A stretch of DNA of 64,000 nucleotides, taken from NCBI GenBank assembly GCA_016712625.1, contig JADJQQ010000001.1, forward strand, positions 1,426,001 through 1,490,000. The letters are read 5' to 3'. The stretch is from Candidatus Competibacteraceae bacterium (GTDB taxonomy: Bacteria; Pseudomonadota; Gammaproteobacteria; Competibacterales; Competibacteraceae). Shown in pieces: positions 35,030 through 43,908 of the stretch. Under the pieces are notes generated by a model, which saw nothing but the letters and a program-made list of their open reading frames with translations, was not told where the DNA came from and ran no database searches. The position numbers and the translations under genes were made by a program. How positions within the stretch are numbered: position 1 is the stretch's first letter; each line of letters starts with the position of its first letter.

Positions 35030-37255
35030 ATGCACGACAATTTTCGTTTCATTGTTGCCATGGCCACTTTTTTAATGCTGGTGCTTGGTTTGATAGGCGT
35101 GGCTGGCTATGGGATTTTTCATGTGGTCGAAGCGGACGAACAACGTCGCCTGCTTGAGATTCTAGCCCCGCACGCGGAGTTGATCGCGGAGATCGGGTTG
35201 TTGGCGCTGGCAATTCTGGGTATCGCATTCGCCGCTGCCTATCAAATCTACGTGAAGGGTTCACTGAAAGTGGTGGAAGGCATCCGGATCATTTTGAGTG
35301 CCAATGCCGGTCACCGCCTGGCGGCCACTGGCCCGACCGAACTACGGCTGCTCGCCCAAGCAGTCAACGCGTTGGCGCGGCACGGCGAAAGGTTGGCGGA
35401 GGATCTTGAAGGCAAGGTGGCGCAGGCCAAATCCTCGGTGGAAGAAGAGAAAAACCGACTGGCGGCGCTGGTGTCCGAACTGAGCCAGGGCGTGCTGGTT
35501 TGCAACATTGATGGCCGTATCTTGCTTTACAACGAGCGCGCTCGTCACGCGCTGCTCGACCCGACCCAGCTGACCAACAGGGGAGCGACATCGCTGATCG
35601 GCCTCGGTCGATCAATCTTCACTATTGTCGATCGCAATTTGTTGGCGCACGCGCTGGAAAACATGCAGGGGCGGCTGGAGAAGAAAGAAGGGGATACCAG
35701 CGCGCAGTTCGTGTTCACCACGCCATCCGGACAATTCATTCGTGTTCGGATGGCGCTGGTTTTAGCGGCCTCCAAACCTTCCGCCAGCAAAACGGTGGCA
35801 TCTGAATCTGGCGATTCGACCGCGCCAGCTTCCTCGGTCGCGTCGCCAACCGAAATTCGAGGGTTCGTGATGACGCTGGAAAATATCACTCAAACTTTTG
35901 ATGTGGATACCACGCGCGATATGTTGTTACAGTCGCTGACCGAAGGGAGCCGAGCGGCGCTGGCTAGCATCCGCGCCGCCGTCGAGACGCTGGCCGCCTA
36001 CCCAGACTGTGAAACAGTCACCCGTGATCGTTTCATCCAAGTTATTCACGAAGAAGCCAGTACGTTGAGCGTAAAACTCGATAAGACGACTTTGGATTAT
36101 GCGGATTCCCTTAAAACCCGCTGGCCGCTCGAAGAAATGCTGGGCGTGGATATCGTGGCGGCCGCGCGGCGTCGAATTGAGAACCGGCTCGGATTGAGCG
36201 CGCGAGCGGAAGTCTTGGATGATTCGCTCTGGATCAAGGTTGACAGCTACACGCTGGTTCAGGCTCTAAGCTATCTGGCCGGTCGGCTGAAGGACGAATA
36301 CGAGGTTCAGGATATCTGCTTCAATCTCACGCGCCATGCGCGGATTGCGGAACTGGATTTGGCATGGGCGGGGTCTCCGCTTTCCTCGCGGACATTGAGC
36401 GATTGGGAAATGGATACCATGCGCGCCGGCGGTGAAGAGAGTCCCTTGACTTTGCGCGACGTGATCGACCGCTTGGGGGCCGAAATCGTCTACATGGTCG
36501 ATCAGCTCCGGCAGCGATCTTTTATTCGTTTTCTGCTGCCGATGGTAAAGCCGACCCGGGTCGGGTTTGGCGCGCCGGTTCATTTCGGCGAGAGCCGCCC
36601 GGAGTTCTACGACTTCGATCTGTTTCATCAAGCGGGGCAAACGCCGGAACTCGATCAATTGCCGCTGACGGAGTTGGCCTATACGGTGTTCGACACCGAG
36701 ACTACCGGCCTTGATCCCTCTGCTGGCGATGAAATTATCTCTATCGGCGCGGTGCGCATCGTCAACAATCGCTTGCTTCGTTACGAAACTTACGAGCAAC
36801 TAATCGATCCGGGGCGGCCGATTGTCTCGATGTCGCAAACGATTCACGGCCTCTCAAATGAGATGCTACGCGGACAACCGATGATCGATCAGGTGTTATC
36901 CCAGTTCCACGAATATTGTCACGACACGGTGCTGGTGGGCCATAACGCGGCTTTTGACATGCGCTTTCTGCAAATGAAGGAAACTCAGACCGGCATCCGC
37001 TTTACCCAGCCGGTACTGGATACCTTGCTCCTGTCGGGGGTGCTGCACCCCAACCAGGAGTCACACGCCCTGGAAGCGATTGCCGGGCGGCTTGGCGTGA
37101 CGGTGGTCGCCCGCCATACCGCGCTGGGCGACGCCTTGGTGACAGGGGAAGTGTTTCTGCGGATGATTCCTCTGCTGGCCGCCCATGGCATCCGCACCTT
37201 GCGCGATGCCAGGGAAGCCACGGAGAAAAGCTTGTACGCTAAAGTGGACTACTGA
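35030..37255 (+). CDS. Membrane PAS/histidine-kinase-like protein fused to a DEDDh 3'-5' exonuclease
   Basis: The 741-residue protein has two membrane segments (about 9-28 and 51-71), a coiled region (about 90-150), a PAS domain (ELSQGVLVCNIDGRILLYNERA), a helical stretch with degenerate kinase-like dimer and ATPase parts (no His-box, no GTGLGL), and a C-terminal exonuclease. The exonuclease begins FDTETTGLDP with Asp555/Glu557, has NAAFDMRF and ends with HTALGDALV, so the DEDDh residues are present, as in DnaQ/PolC epsilon. It is divergent from yjcH-actP, and such genes are often near actP. A role in nucleic-acid turnover under a membrane signal is inference. Confidence 0.85.
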   Translation: MHDNFRFIVAMATFLMLVLGLIGVAGYGIFHVVEADEQRRLLEILAPHAELIAEIGLLALAILGIAFAAAYQIYVKGSLKVVEGIRIILSANAGHRLAATGPTELRLLAQAVNALARHGERLAEDLEGKVAQAKSSVEEEKNRLAALVSELSQGVLVCNIDGRILLYNERARHALLDPTQLTNRGATSLIGLGRSIFTIVDRNLLAHALENMQGRLEKKEGDTSAQFVFTTPSGQFIRVRMALVLAASKPSASKTVASESGDSTAPASSVASPTEIRGFVMTLENITQTFDVDTTRDMLLQSLTEGSRAALASIRAAVETLAAYPDCETVTRDRFIQVIHEEASTLSVKLDKTTLDYADSLKTRWPLEEMLGVDIVAAARRRIENRLGLSARAEVLDDSLWIKVDSYTLVQALSYLAGRLKDEYEVQDICFNLTRHARIAELDLAWAGSPLSSRTLSDWEMDTMRAGGEESPLTLRDVIDRLGAEIVYMVDQLRQRSFIRFLLPMVKPTRVGFGAPVHFGESRPEFYDFDLFHQAGQTPELDQLPLTELAYTVFDTETTGLDPSAGDEIISIGAVRIVNNRLLRYETYEQLIDPGRPIVSMSQTIHGLSNEMLRGQPMIDQVLSQFHEYCHDTVLVGHNAAFDMRFLQMKETQTGIRFTQPVLDTLLLSGVLHPNQESHALEAIAGRLGVTVVARHTALGDALVTGEVFLRMIPLLAAHGIRTLRDAREATEKSLYAKVDY

Positions 37256-37265
37256 GCGCTAACCC

Positions 37266-38576
37266 TCAGGCAAACGTATCCGCGAACAAGTTGGCGGCCC
37301 AGTCGAACATCTCTTCGTAATTGTCGCTCGTTGGAGCCGACGCTTCGCCAGCGGAGGCGGGCACCGCCACCATGGTGGCGTTATTGCTGGCGTCATAGGC
37401 GAAGGTGGCTGTCAGCCACGAAGCCGTACTGGCGGTGATCGGGCTGTAACAAGACGAATTGGTCATCGGCGCTGGGTCTGGCCCCTCGCCGGCGAAGGCG
37501 CGCAGAATCGCATCGGCGCAGACTTTAGCCTCGGCGTTGGCGATATGCCCAGACTTGGGTTGGCCGGAACCGGTGTTCGGTTTCGGCGTGCTTTGCGCAT
37601 CGCCAATGACATGAATGCCCGGTACGACGGCGGATTCATAAGTGAGCGCATTGACCGGCGCCCATTTTTGGCCCGCCGGCACCAGTCCCAAATTGAAGGC
37701 GAGCCGACCGGCGGTTTGCGGTGGGAGCACGTTCAATATACCCACCTTCCCTTGATTGGCGGCGGGCGTCAAGGTACGCGATAGTCCGTTTTCGGTATAA
37801 GTGATCGTTTTCGCCAACGCATTGACAGCGGTGACAACGACGCCGGGATGGTACTCCACAACGCCGAGATGGGTTTGAGTAAACGCCTTGGTGAAGGTTT
37901 CCTTTTCGGCCACGATCCCTGGGTTGGCGTCCAGCACGATGATTTTGGAGCCGGGCTTGTTTTTCTTCAGATAATCGGCGACCAGGCAGGCGCGTTCGTA
38001 GGGGCCAGGCGGGCAGCGGTAGGGCGCTGGCGGGATGGTGAGCACAAAACTGTTGCCCGCTGTCATATTCCTTAGTTGATCGCGCAGTTGCAGGGTTTGC
38101 GGACCAGCTTTCCAAGCGTGCAACACGTTCGCCGGATCTCGAACGCCAATCGCCTGAAAATCGAAATCAATACCGGGCGCGACGATCAGCCGATCAAACG
38201 GAAGCGAGGAGCCGCTGCCTAGCAGCAACTGTTTGCCGCTGACGCCAACGGCTTGTCCCTGGACGACCGTGACGCCGTACTTGCTTTTGAGCGCCTCGTA
38301 ATTGAAAGTGATTTTCGGCAGGCTGAGCGAGTTGTTCAGCACCAAATTACTTAAAATACACGAAACGTGATTGGGGTTCATTTCCACCAGGGTGACGGCA
38401 ATTCCGCCGCCGCCCCAATGGCGCAAATATTTAGCGGCGGTAGCGCCGCCGAAACCACCACCCACGACAACGACCCGGCCGGGCAGCGCTTGCGCTTTAA
38501 GCGTGGGAGAAGCGGCGATTAGGGCTGTGGTGGCCCCCGCCAGTTTCAGAAAATGGCGTCGCGAAATACTATTCAT
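37266..38576 (-). CDS. fccB: Sulfide dehydrogenase (flavocytochrome c) flavoprotein subunit
   Basis: The 436-residue protein has a Tat signal (SRRHFLKLAG at 4-13) and FAD-binding GGGFGG near residue 38. It has the FCSD features HVSCILSN and CPPGPYERAC, with the two redox Cys of the family (in SCILSN and RCPPGPY regions), and a C-terminal FCSD-specific domain ending MFDWAANLFADTFA. FccB oxidises sulfide and passes electrons to its heme subunit in the periplasm. The heme subunit gene is immediately upstream. This pair points to sulfide oxidation or detoxification. Confidence 0.92.
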   Translation of the reverse strand: MNSISRRHFLKLAGATTALIAASPTLKAQALPGRVVVVGGGFGGATAAKYLRHWGGGGIAVTLVEMNPNHVSCILSNLVLNNSLSLPKITFNYEALKSKYGVTVVQGQAVGVSGKQLLLGSGSSLPFDRLIVAPGIDFDFQAIGVRDPANVLHAWKAGPQTLQLRDQLRNMTAGNSFVLTIPPAPYRCPPGPYERACLVADYLKKNKPGSKIIVLDANPGIVAEKETFTKAFTQTHLGVVEYHPGVVVTAVNALAKTITYTENGLSRTLTPAANQGKVGILNVLPPQTAGRLAFNLGLVPAGQKWAPVNALTYESAVVPGIHVIGDAQSTPKPNTGSGQPKSGHIANAEAKVCADAILRAFAGEGPDPAPMTNSSCYSPITASTASWLTATFAYDASNNATMVAVPASAGEASAPTSDNYEEMFDWAANLFADTFA

Positions 38577-38632
38577 GGCGTTTCCTCTGGTTGGACGATT
38601 AAATGGCGTAGGCTTGACTGGAAGTGTCGCGT

Positions 38633-39010
38633 CTAGTCGTCATCGTCTTCTTCGTGGTCGCCGGTTCCCGCAGCGGTATTTGATCCGCTGCCGCCGCGGT
38701 TGCTCAATCCCGCATAATAGGTCGCGATCAACCAGAGCTGTTGATCGGTATAGCCTTTTGCTTGACGATGCATAATGTCGTTCGTTTTTGCGCTGTATTT
38801 CATCTCCTGTAACTCATCGTAAATCTCCCCGGCGCTCTCGCCGCGCAGGCTGTCCATATCGCCAACGGCCCGACCGTCAGTACCATGGCATTGAGCGCAT
38901 TGCGACGCCAATAGCCGCCCCGGCGGCGGCGCGGCCGATGCGCCTGAGGATATCCCCAGCCCAAGGCTGGTGATAATGAGGGTTATTGCATGGTAGTTAC
39001 TGATAGTCAT
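38633..39010 (-). CDS. fccA: Cytochrome c subunit of flavocytochrome c
   Basis: From MTISNYHAI the protein has 125 residues: a signal peptide (to about ASA at 24-26), then one heme site CAQCH (Cys38, Cys41, His42). A later Met in NDIMHRQAKGYTD is a likely axial ligand. An Asp/Glu-rich tail (GDHEEDDDD) closes it. It is the single-heme type and forms the electron-accepting partner of FccB, whose gene follows after 56 bases. AGGA lies nine bases before the chosen ATG; an upstream Met at 39055 lacks a site. Confidence 0.87.
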   Translation of the reverse strand: MTISNYHAITLIITSLGLGISSGASAAPPPGRLLASQCAQCHGTDGRAVGDMDSLRGESAGEIYDELQEMKYSAKTNDIMHRQAKGYTDQQLWLIATYYAGLSNRGGSGSNTAAGTGDHEEDDDD

Positions 39011-39346
39011 TTGATCTATCCTATTGAAATAGTTATTTTCTTGGATGAAATCCACCTATTTGGGCATTGGAGGACACCTGTCGGTCGCGCCTGAATGAAT
39101 CTGCCTCGCGCGCTGTGACGCAGCCGAGTTTTGCCAAAATACCGGCTGGAAATTAAATGAAACTGAATTCGATGCGGCAGTCGAGCTGAATGTGGGTTAT
39201 GTTTGGTATTGTGGGCGCTCCGGTTACCATATGGCGGACCAGCCTGTTTTTGTCCTAAAACTGCTCAAAAGAGTTATGAATCCGGTAATTCCTATCAAAA
39301 CATGCTCGATCGCGTGACGTATTTCAAAATCCAGGGAGCAGTAACA

Positions 39347-41014
39347 GTGAACGGTATCCAGGTTGCTGAAAAAGTGCATTTGTTAGCGGCGGCCAAAGCG
39401 CTGATTTTATCCGGCCTGCTATCGTGGGTGCTGCTGGCGAGCGTCACCCACGCCCAAGAATGGCTCTATACGGTCAGGCCGGGCGACAATTTGTGGAATA
39501 TCGCTGAAGAACATTTGACGAGCAGGGAGTATTGGAAAAAGCTACAAATCCTGAACCAAATCGCAGATCCCGAACGCTTGCCGCCGGGCATGAAGTTGCG
39601 CCTGCCGGTTCCTTGGCTGAAGCGGTTGCCCACCACGGCCAAGGTCGTCAGCGTGCGCGGGCGGGCGCAAGCCCTGGTTGCGGCCACCGGCCAAACCATT
39701 GAGCTGGTTTCCGCTCAGACGCTGGAAACGGGAGACGCCATTCGTACTGGCCCCGAGAGTAATGTGACCCTGGAATTTGGCGATGGCTCCCGCGTTCTGG
39801 TGCAAGCCAACAGCACGTTAGATTTGAAAAGCCTGAGTACCCATGGCGAAACTAACGTGGTGGATACCTTTTTGCACTTGTTGCAAGGGCGGGTGGAAAG
39901 CCAGGTGATCCCTCGGCCGGAGGCGGGGTCTCGCTACAAGATATCGACGCCGCTGGCTGTCTCGGCGGTGCGTGGCACTCACTATCGTCTTGGTATGGAT
40001 CCGGGTGCTGAGGCGGCGCGAACGGAAGTGTTGGCGGGCGGAGTCGCCTTTCAGGGCAAGAAAGAAGTGCGGTTGGTCGGCAAAGGCTTGGGCGCGTTGG
40101 CCGAAGCTGGCAAGCCGGTCTCGTTGCCGTCGCCACTGCTGCCGCCGCCGAGCACAAGCACTCTGCCCCCGGTCCTCACCCGCGTTCCCATCCAGTTGAA
40201 TTTACCTGCAAGCAAAGGGGTAAGGGCCTATCGCGTTCAAATCGCGTCCGATCAGCGCTTTGAGAGTTTGCTGTTCGATGGCGTATCGGCGCCGCCGGCC
40301 GTGCGCGGGCCGGATTTGCCAGACGGTGAGTATGTGTTGCGGTTGCGGGGTATCGATGCTAAAGGTTTGGAAGGTCGCGACGCCTATCATCCTTTTCGGC
40401 TGCACGCCCGTCCCGAACCGCCCTTCCTAATTCAGCCGGCGCACGACAGCGCGGTGCTGGAAGCGTCACTGCGTTTCGAATGGGCGGAGCCAGAGCGGGC
40501 GGTCGCTTATCATTTGCAGGTGGCGGGGGATGACAGTTTCAATCCGCCGCTACTGGATATCGCGGATCTGTCCAAACCCCAATGGACGCCTGATCGCCCG
40601 CTGGAACCAAAGCGCTATTACTGGCGGGTCGCGGTTCGCGATTCGACTGGGAAGAAAGGGCCATTTGGCGATCCACAATCCTTTAAAGTCCAACCAGCGC
40701 TGGAATTGCAACCGCCTGAAGTCGCCGCCGAAACCATGACGTTTCGCTGGAGCGCTGGACTGCCGGGCCAACAATATGAATTTCAACTCGCTCGGGATAA
40801 AAATTTTGACGATATCGTCGTTTCTACCCCAGTATCCGAACCACAATTGACCATTCGACGCCCGGAATCCGGTTTTCATTATCTGCGCATCCGCTCCATT
40901 GATGCCGAGGGGGCGGTCGGGCCCTATGGCGCGGCGCAGCGAATCGACATTCCACCCGCCAGTTATTGGCCGGTTGGCATAGTCGTTTTGTTGGCGCTCG
41001 TTCTGGCGCTATGA
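39347..41014 (+). CDS. LysM and FecR-domain secreted protein
   Basis: From a GTG with GGGAG upstream the protein has 555 residues. It has a signal peptide (cleavage near THA at 34-36), a LysM domain (YTVRPGDNLWNIAEE at 41-55), a FecR domain (VVSVRGRAQ...AVRGTHYR, about 105-230), then two or three fibronectin-like repeats (YRVQIASD, YHLQVAGDD, YEFQLARDK) with regular spacing, and a C-terminal membrane helix. It resembles FecR-LysM proteins found next to CHASE2-type cyclases. The next gene overlaps by ATGA, so both are coupled. An in-frame ATG upstream (39302) is possible. Confidence 0.77.
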   Translation: MNGIQVAEKVHLLAAAKALILSGLLSWVLLASVTHAQEWLYTVRPGDNLWNIAEEHLTSREYWKKLQILNQIADPERLPPGMKLRLPVPWLKRLPTTAKVVSVRGRAQALVAATGQTIELVSAQTLETGDAIRTGPESNVTLEFGDGSRVLVQANSTLDLKSLSTHGETNVVDTFLHLLQGRVESQVIPRPEAGSRYKISTPLAVSAVRGTHYRLGMDPGAEAARTEVLAGGVAFQGKKEVRLVGKGLGALAEAGKPVSLPSPLLPPPSTSTLPPVLTRVPIQLNLPASKGVRAYRVQIASDQRFESLLFDGVSAPPAVRGPDLPDGEYVLRLRGIDAKGLEGRDAYHPFRLHARPEPPFLIQPAHDSAVLEASLRFEWAEPERAVAYHLQVAGDDSFNPPLLDIADLSKPQWTPDRPLEPKRYYWRVAVRDSTGKKGPFGDPQSFKVQPALELQPPEVAAETMTFRWSAGLPGQQYEFQLARDKNFDDIVVSTPVSEPQLTIRRPESGFHYLRIRSIDAEGAVGPYGAAQRIDIPPASYWPVGIVVLLALVLAL

Positions 41015-43797
41015 ACGCACTCCCGCAATCCCGCGCCGCCTGGTTGGGAAGGATAGGCTTATTTTTGCTGTTGCCCGTTTCAGCTTTCATCCTCATTGAG
41101 ACGAACTGGTTATATCGCTGGAATTTATTGATTTACGATTCAAATTTGATGGCGTGGTCACGGCCGCCGGCGGATAACATCGTCAGCGTCGCCATCGACG
41201 AACAAAGCCTGCGGGAACTGGGCCGCTGGCCTTGGTCGCGCCGCCTCCACACCGAAATGGTGCGCAAGCTCGACGCCGCTGGAGCTAAGGGCATCATACT
41301 CGATATCGTGTTCGCCGAACCGGACAGCCGCGATCCGGGGGCCGATGCGGCGCTGGCCGCCGCGCTGGCGGAGAACGGTCGGGTGGTGTTGCCGGTGTTG
41401 GGAGAGCAGAGCCGCGAGGGCGGCCAGTTGGTGGAAACCCTGCCAATACCCGCTCTAGCGCAGGCCGCGGCTGGAATCGGGCATGTCAATGTCGAGTTGG
41501 ACTCCGACAGCATCGCGCGCACCGCCACCCTGAAAGCAGGCTTAGGTTCGCCTTATTGGCCGGCGCTGGCGCTGGCTTTGCTGGAGGCGACCCATTCCAC
41601 CACCGACCCGAAGCTACTCGGCCAGCGACCTCCGCCAGACGCCACTTCCTCTCCATACCTTTGGCAATCCGATTATCGGGTATTGGTGCCGTTTGCCGGC
41701 CCACCGGGACACTTTCGCCATTTTTCCTACAGTGCGGTGCTGGCTGGCGCTGTCAACCCAGCGTCATTTGAAGATAAATATGTTCTGGTTGGGGCGACAG
41801 CCAGCGGCATGGACGATGCGCTCCCCACCCCGGTATCCGGCTGGGCTCGGCCGATGTCGGGGGTGGAATTCAACGCCAACGTACTCGACGCCTTGCAGCG
41901 AGGTTTGACGATCCGGCCGCTGAGTGCTACGTGGTCACTGTTACTAACCGAGCTGCTCGTCTTGTTACCCTTGGTGTTATATGCCGTTTTCCCGCCTCGT
42001 TGGACGCTGCCGCTGGCGGGGTTGCTCTGGCTGCTAACTTTTGTGGGCGGCATGGTGTTGTTGCATGGCGCGCATTATTGGTTTCCGCCGGCCGTGGCAT
42101 TGTTGCTGCAAGCGTTGAGTTATCCGTTATGGAGTTGGGAACGCTTGCGCCACGCCATCCGTTCGTCGTTTGAAAAGGAGGAATTTGCGGCGGCCACCTT
42201 GCATTCGATCGGCGATGCGGTGGTCGTCGCCGACATTCACGGTAGCGTTCAATATCTGAATCCCGTCGCTGAATCCATGTTGGGGCGCTCGTCGGTGACC
42301 CTGCGGGGCCAAGCGCTTGGCGAGGTCTTTCGCGTCACCGAAGGGCAGGATCGCACGCCGATGGATTTGGTGGCGCTTTGCCTGGAGAAAGGTCGGTCTA
42401 TCGGCCTGCCCGAACCGAATATCCTGATCAACAACGCAGGTCGAGAGTACGCTGTGCGCGTCTCGGTCGCTCCGATACGCGATCAGCAGGGCCAAATTTC
42501 AGGGGTTGTCGTGGCGTTAGGCGATATCACGGAAACCCGCCGGTTGACGGAACAGATGGCTTACCAGGCGACCCACGATGTCCTCACCGATTTGCCTAAC
42601 TTGAGCTTGCTGCGGGACCGGTTGGGACATGCCGTCGCGCGCGCGCGCCACGACAACGGAAGCTTGGCGCTGCTTCATATCGATTTGGATCATTTTAAGC
42701 AGGTAAACGAAGGTTTCGGGCGAGTCGCTGGCGATGCCTTGCTGCAACAGGCCGCCGCTCGTCTGCTGGAGTGCGGCCATAAAGAGGATACGCTGGCCCG
42801 AGTGGGCGGCGATGAGTTCATCTATTTGTTGGAAGACGTGGGCCAAGTGGATCGAGGCGCTGACTTGGCGCGAAAGATTTTGCAGGCTTTAGAGCGCCCT
42901 TTTCAGATTCAGGACCATGAATATTTTATCACCGCCAGCATCGGAGTCTGCCTGTTTCCGAAGGATGGCGAGGATGTGGAAACGTTGTTGAAAAATGCCG
43001 ATACGGCCATGTGCCGCGCCAAGGAAAAAGGCTATGGTAATTTCCAAATTTACTCCCAGGACATGCACATCCGCACGCTGGAACGCTTGTTGTTGCAGCA
43101 AGAGCTGCGTCATGCCTTGGATCGGGGAGAACTGGAGTTGCATTACCAGCCGCAGGTGGATTTGCGCGAGTATCGCATCGTCGGCGTCGAAGCGCTGTTG
43201 CGCTGGCGGCATCCCCAGCGAGGCTGGATATCGCCGATAGAGTTCGTGCCGCTGGCTGAGGAAAGCGGGGTGATTGAGAAGATTGGAGCGTGGGTGCTTG
43301 AAACGGCTTGCCGGCAAGCCAAACTTTGGCAGCGCCAGAGTTTGCCACCTTTAAGCATCGCGGTGAATATGTCGCCCCTTCAGTTTTTGCGGGCGGATGT
43401 GGTGGATGTGATTGTCGATATTTTGCAAGAAACGGGGTTGGAGTCTCGCTACCTCGAACTGGAGATTACCGAGAGCCTGCTGATGAAGGATGTCGAGAGC
43501 AGCATCTCTACCATGCACGCCCTCAAAGCGCTCGGGATTCGCTTGTCCATCGACGATTTTGGCATCGGTTATTCCTCCCTGAATTATTTGAAGCGGTTCC
43601 CGATCAATCGCTTGAAAATCGACCGGTCTTTCCTGCACGGAATAGAGTCCAATCAGGACGACTTGGCGATCACCTTGGCGATGATTGCAATGGCGCATAG
43701 CATGGGGTTGACCGTGATTGCAGAGGGTGTGGAAACCGAAACGCAACTGCTTTTTCTTAAGGCCCAGCAATGCGACGAGGTGCAGGGTTATTTTTAA
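41011..43797 (+). CDS. CHASE2-PAS-GGDEF-EAL protein, EAL end cut by a frameshift
   Basis: The start MNALPQS overlaps the FecR gene (ATGA). The 928-residue product has an N-terminal helix, an extracytoplasmic CHASE2 domain (SVAIDEQSLRELGRWPW), three further membrane helices (about 300-375), PAS, GGDEF (599-603 intact, no clear I-site Arg) and EAL (727-729). The EAL catalytic blocks are present: NMSPLQF, ELEITESLLM, SIDDFGIGYSSLNYL and LKIDRSF. It stops at QGYF. With one more T in the TTTTT run at 43792-43796, the frame continues LSAPVPAQEI and ends at a TAA at 43857-43859, the normal EAL end. So it is either truncated by about 20 residues or the sequence lost a base. Confidence 0.82.
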   Translation: MNALPQSRAAWLGRIGLFLLLPVSAFILIETNWLYRWNLLIYDSNLMAWSRPPADNIVSVAIDEQSLRELGRWPWSRRLHTEMVRKLDAAGAKGIILDIVFAEPDSRDPGADAALAAALAENGRVVLPVLGEQSREGGQLVETLPIPALAQAAAGIGHVNVELDSDSIARTATLKAGLGSPYWPALALALLEATHSTTDPKLLGQRPPPDATSSPYLWQSDYRVLVPFAGPPGHFRHFSYSAVLAGAVNPASFEDKYVLVGATASGMDDALPTPVSGWARPMSGVEFNANVLDALQRGLTIRPLSATWSLLLTELLVLLPLVLYAVFPPRWTLPLAGLLWLLTFVGGMVLLHGAHYWFPPAVALLLQALSYPLWSWERLRHAIRSSFEKEEFAAATLHSIGDAVVVADIHGSVQYLNPVAESMLGRSSVTLRGQALGEVFRVTEGQDRTPMDLVALCLEKGRSIGLPEPNILINNAGREYAVRVSVAPIRDQQGQISGVVVALGDITETRRLTEQMAYQATHDVLTDLPNLSLLRDRLGHAVARARHDNGSLALLHIDLDHFKQVNEGFGRVAGDALLQQAAARLLECGHKEDTLARVGGDEFIYLLEDVGQVDRGADLARKILQALERPFQIQDHEYFITASIGVCLFPKDGEDVETLLKNADTAMCRAKEKGYGNFQIYSQDMHIRTLERLLLQQELRHALDRGELELHYQPQVDLREYRIVGVEALLRWRHPQRGWISPIEFVPLAEESGVIEKIGAWVLETACRQAKLWQRQSLPPLSIAVNMSPLQFLRADVVDVIVDILQETGLESRYLELEITESLLMKDVESSISTMHALKALGIRLSIDDFGIGYSSLNYLKRFPINRLKIDRSFLHGIESNQDDLAITLAMIAMAHSMGLTVIAEGVETETQLLFLKAQQCDEVQGYF

Positions 43798-43908
43798 GTG
43801 CTCCAGTGCCAGCGCAGGAGATTGTAACTCTGCTGCAAAAATCCCCTTTTTCGCGATAAGCGCTGTGCCTACCGGGCTGCCTTGCTAGAGCAAGGTAGGC
43901 GGAAACTC

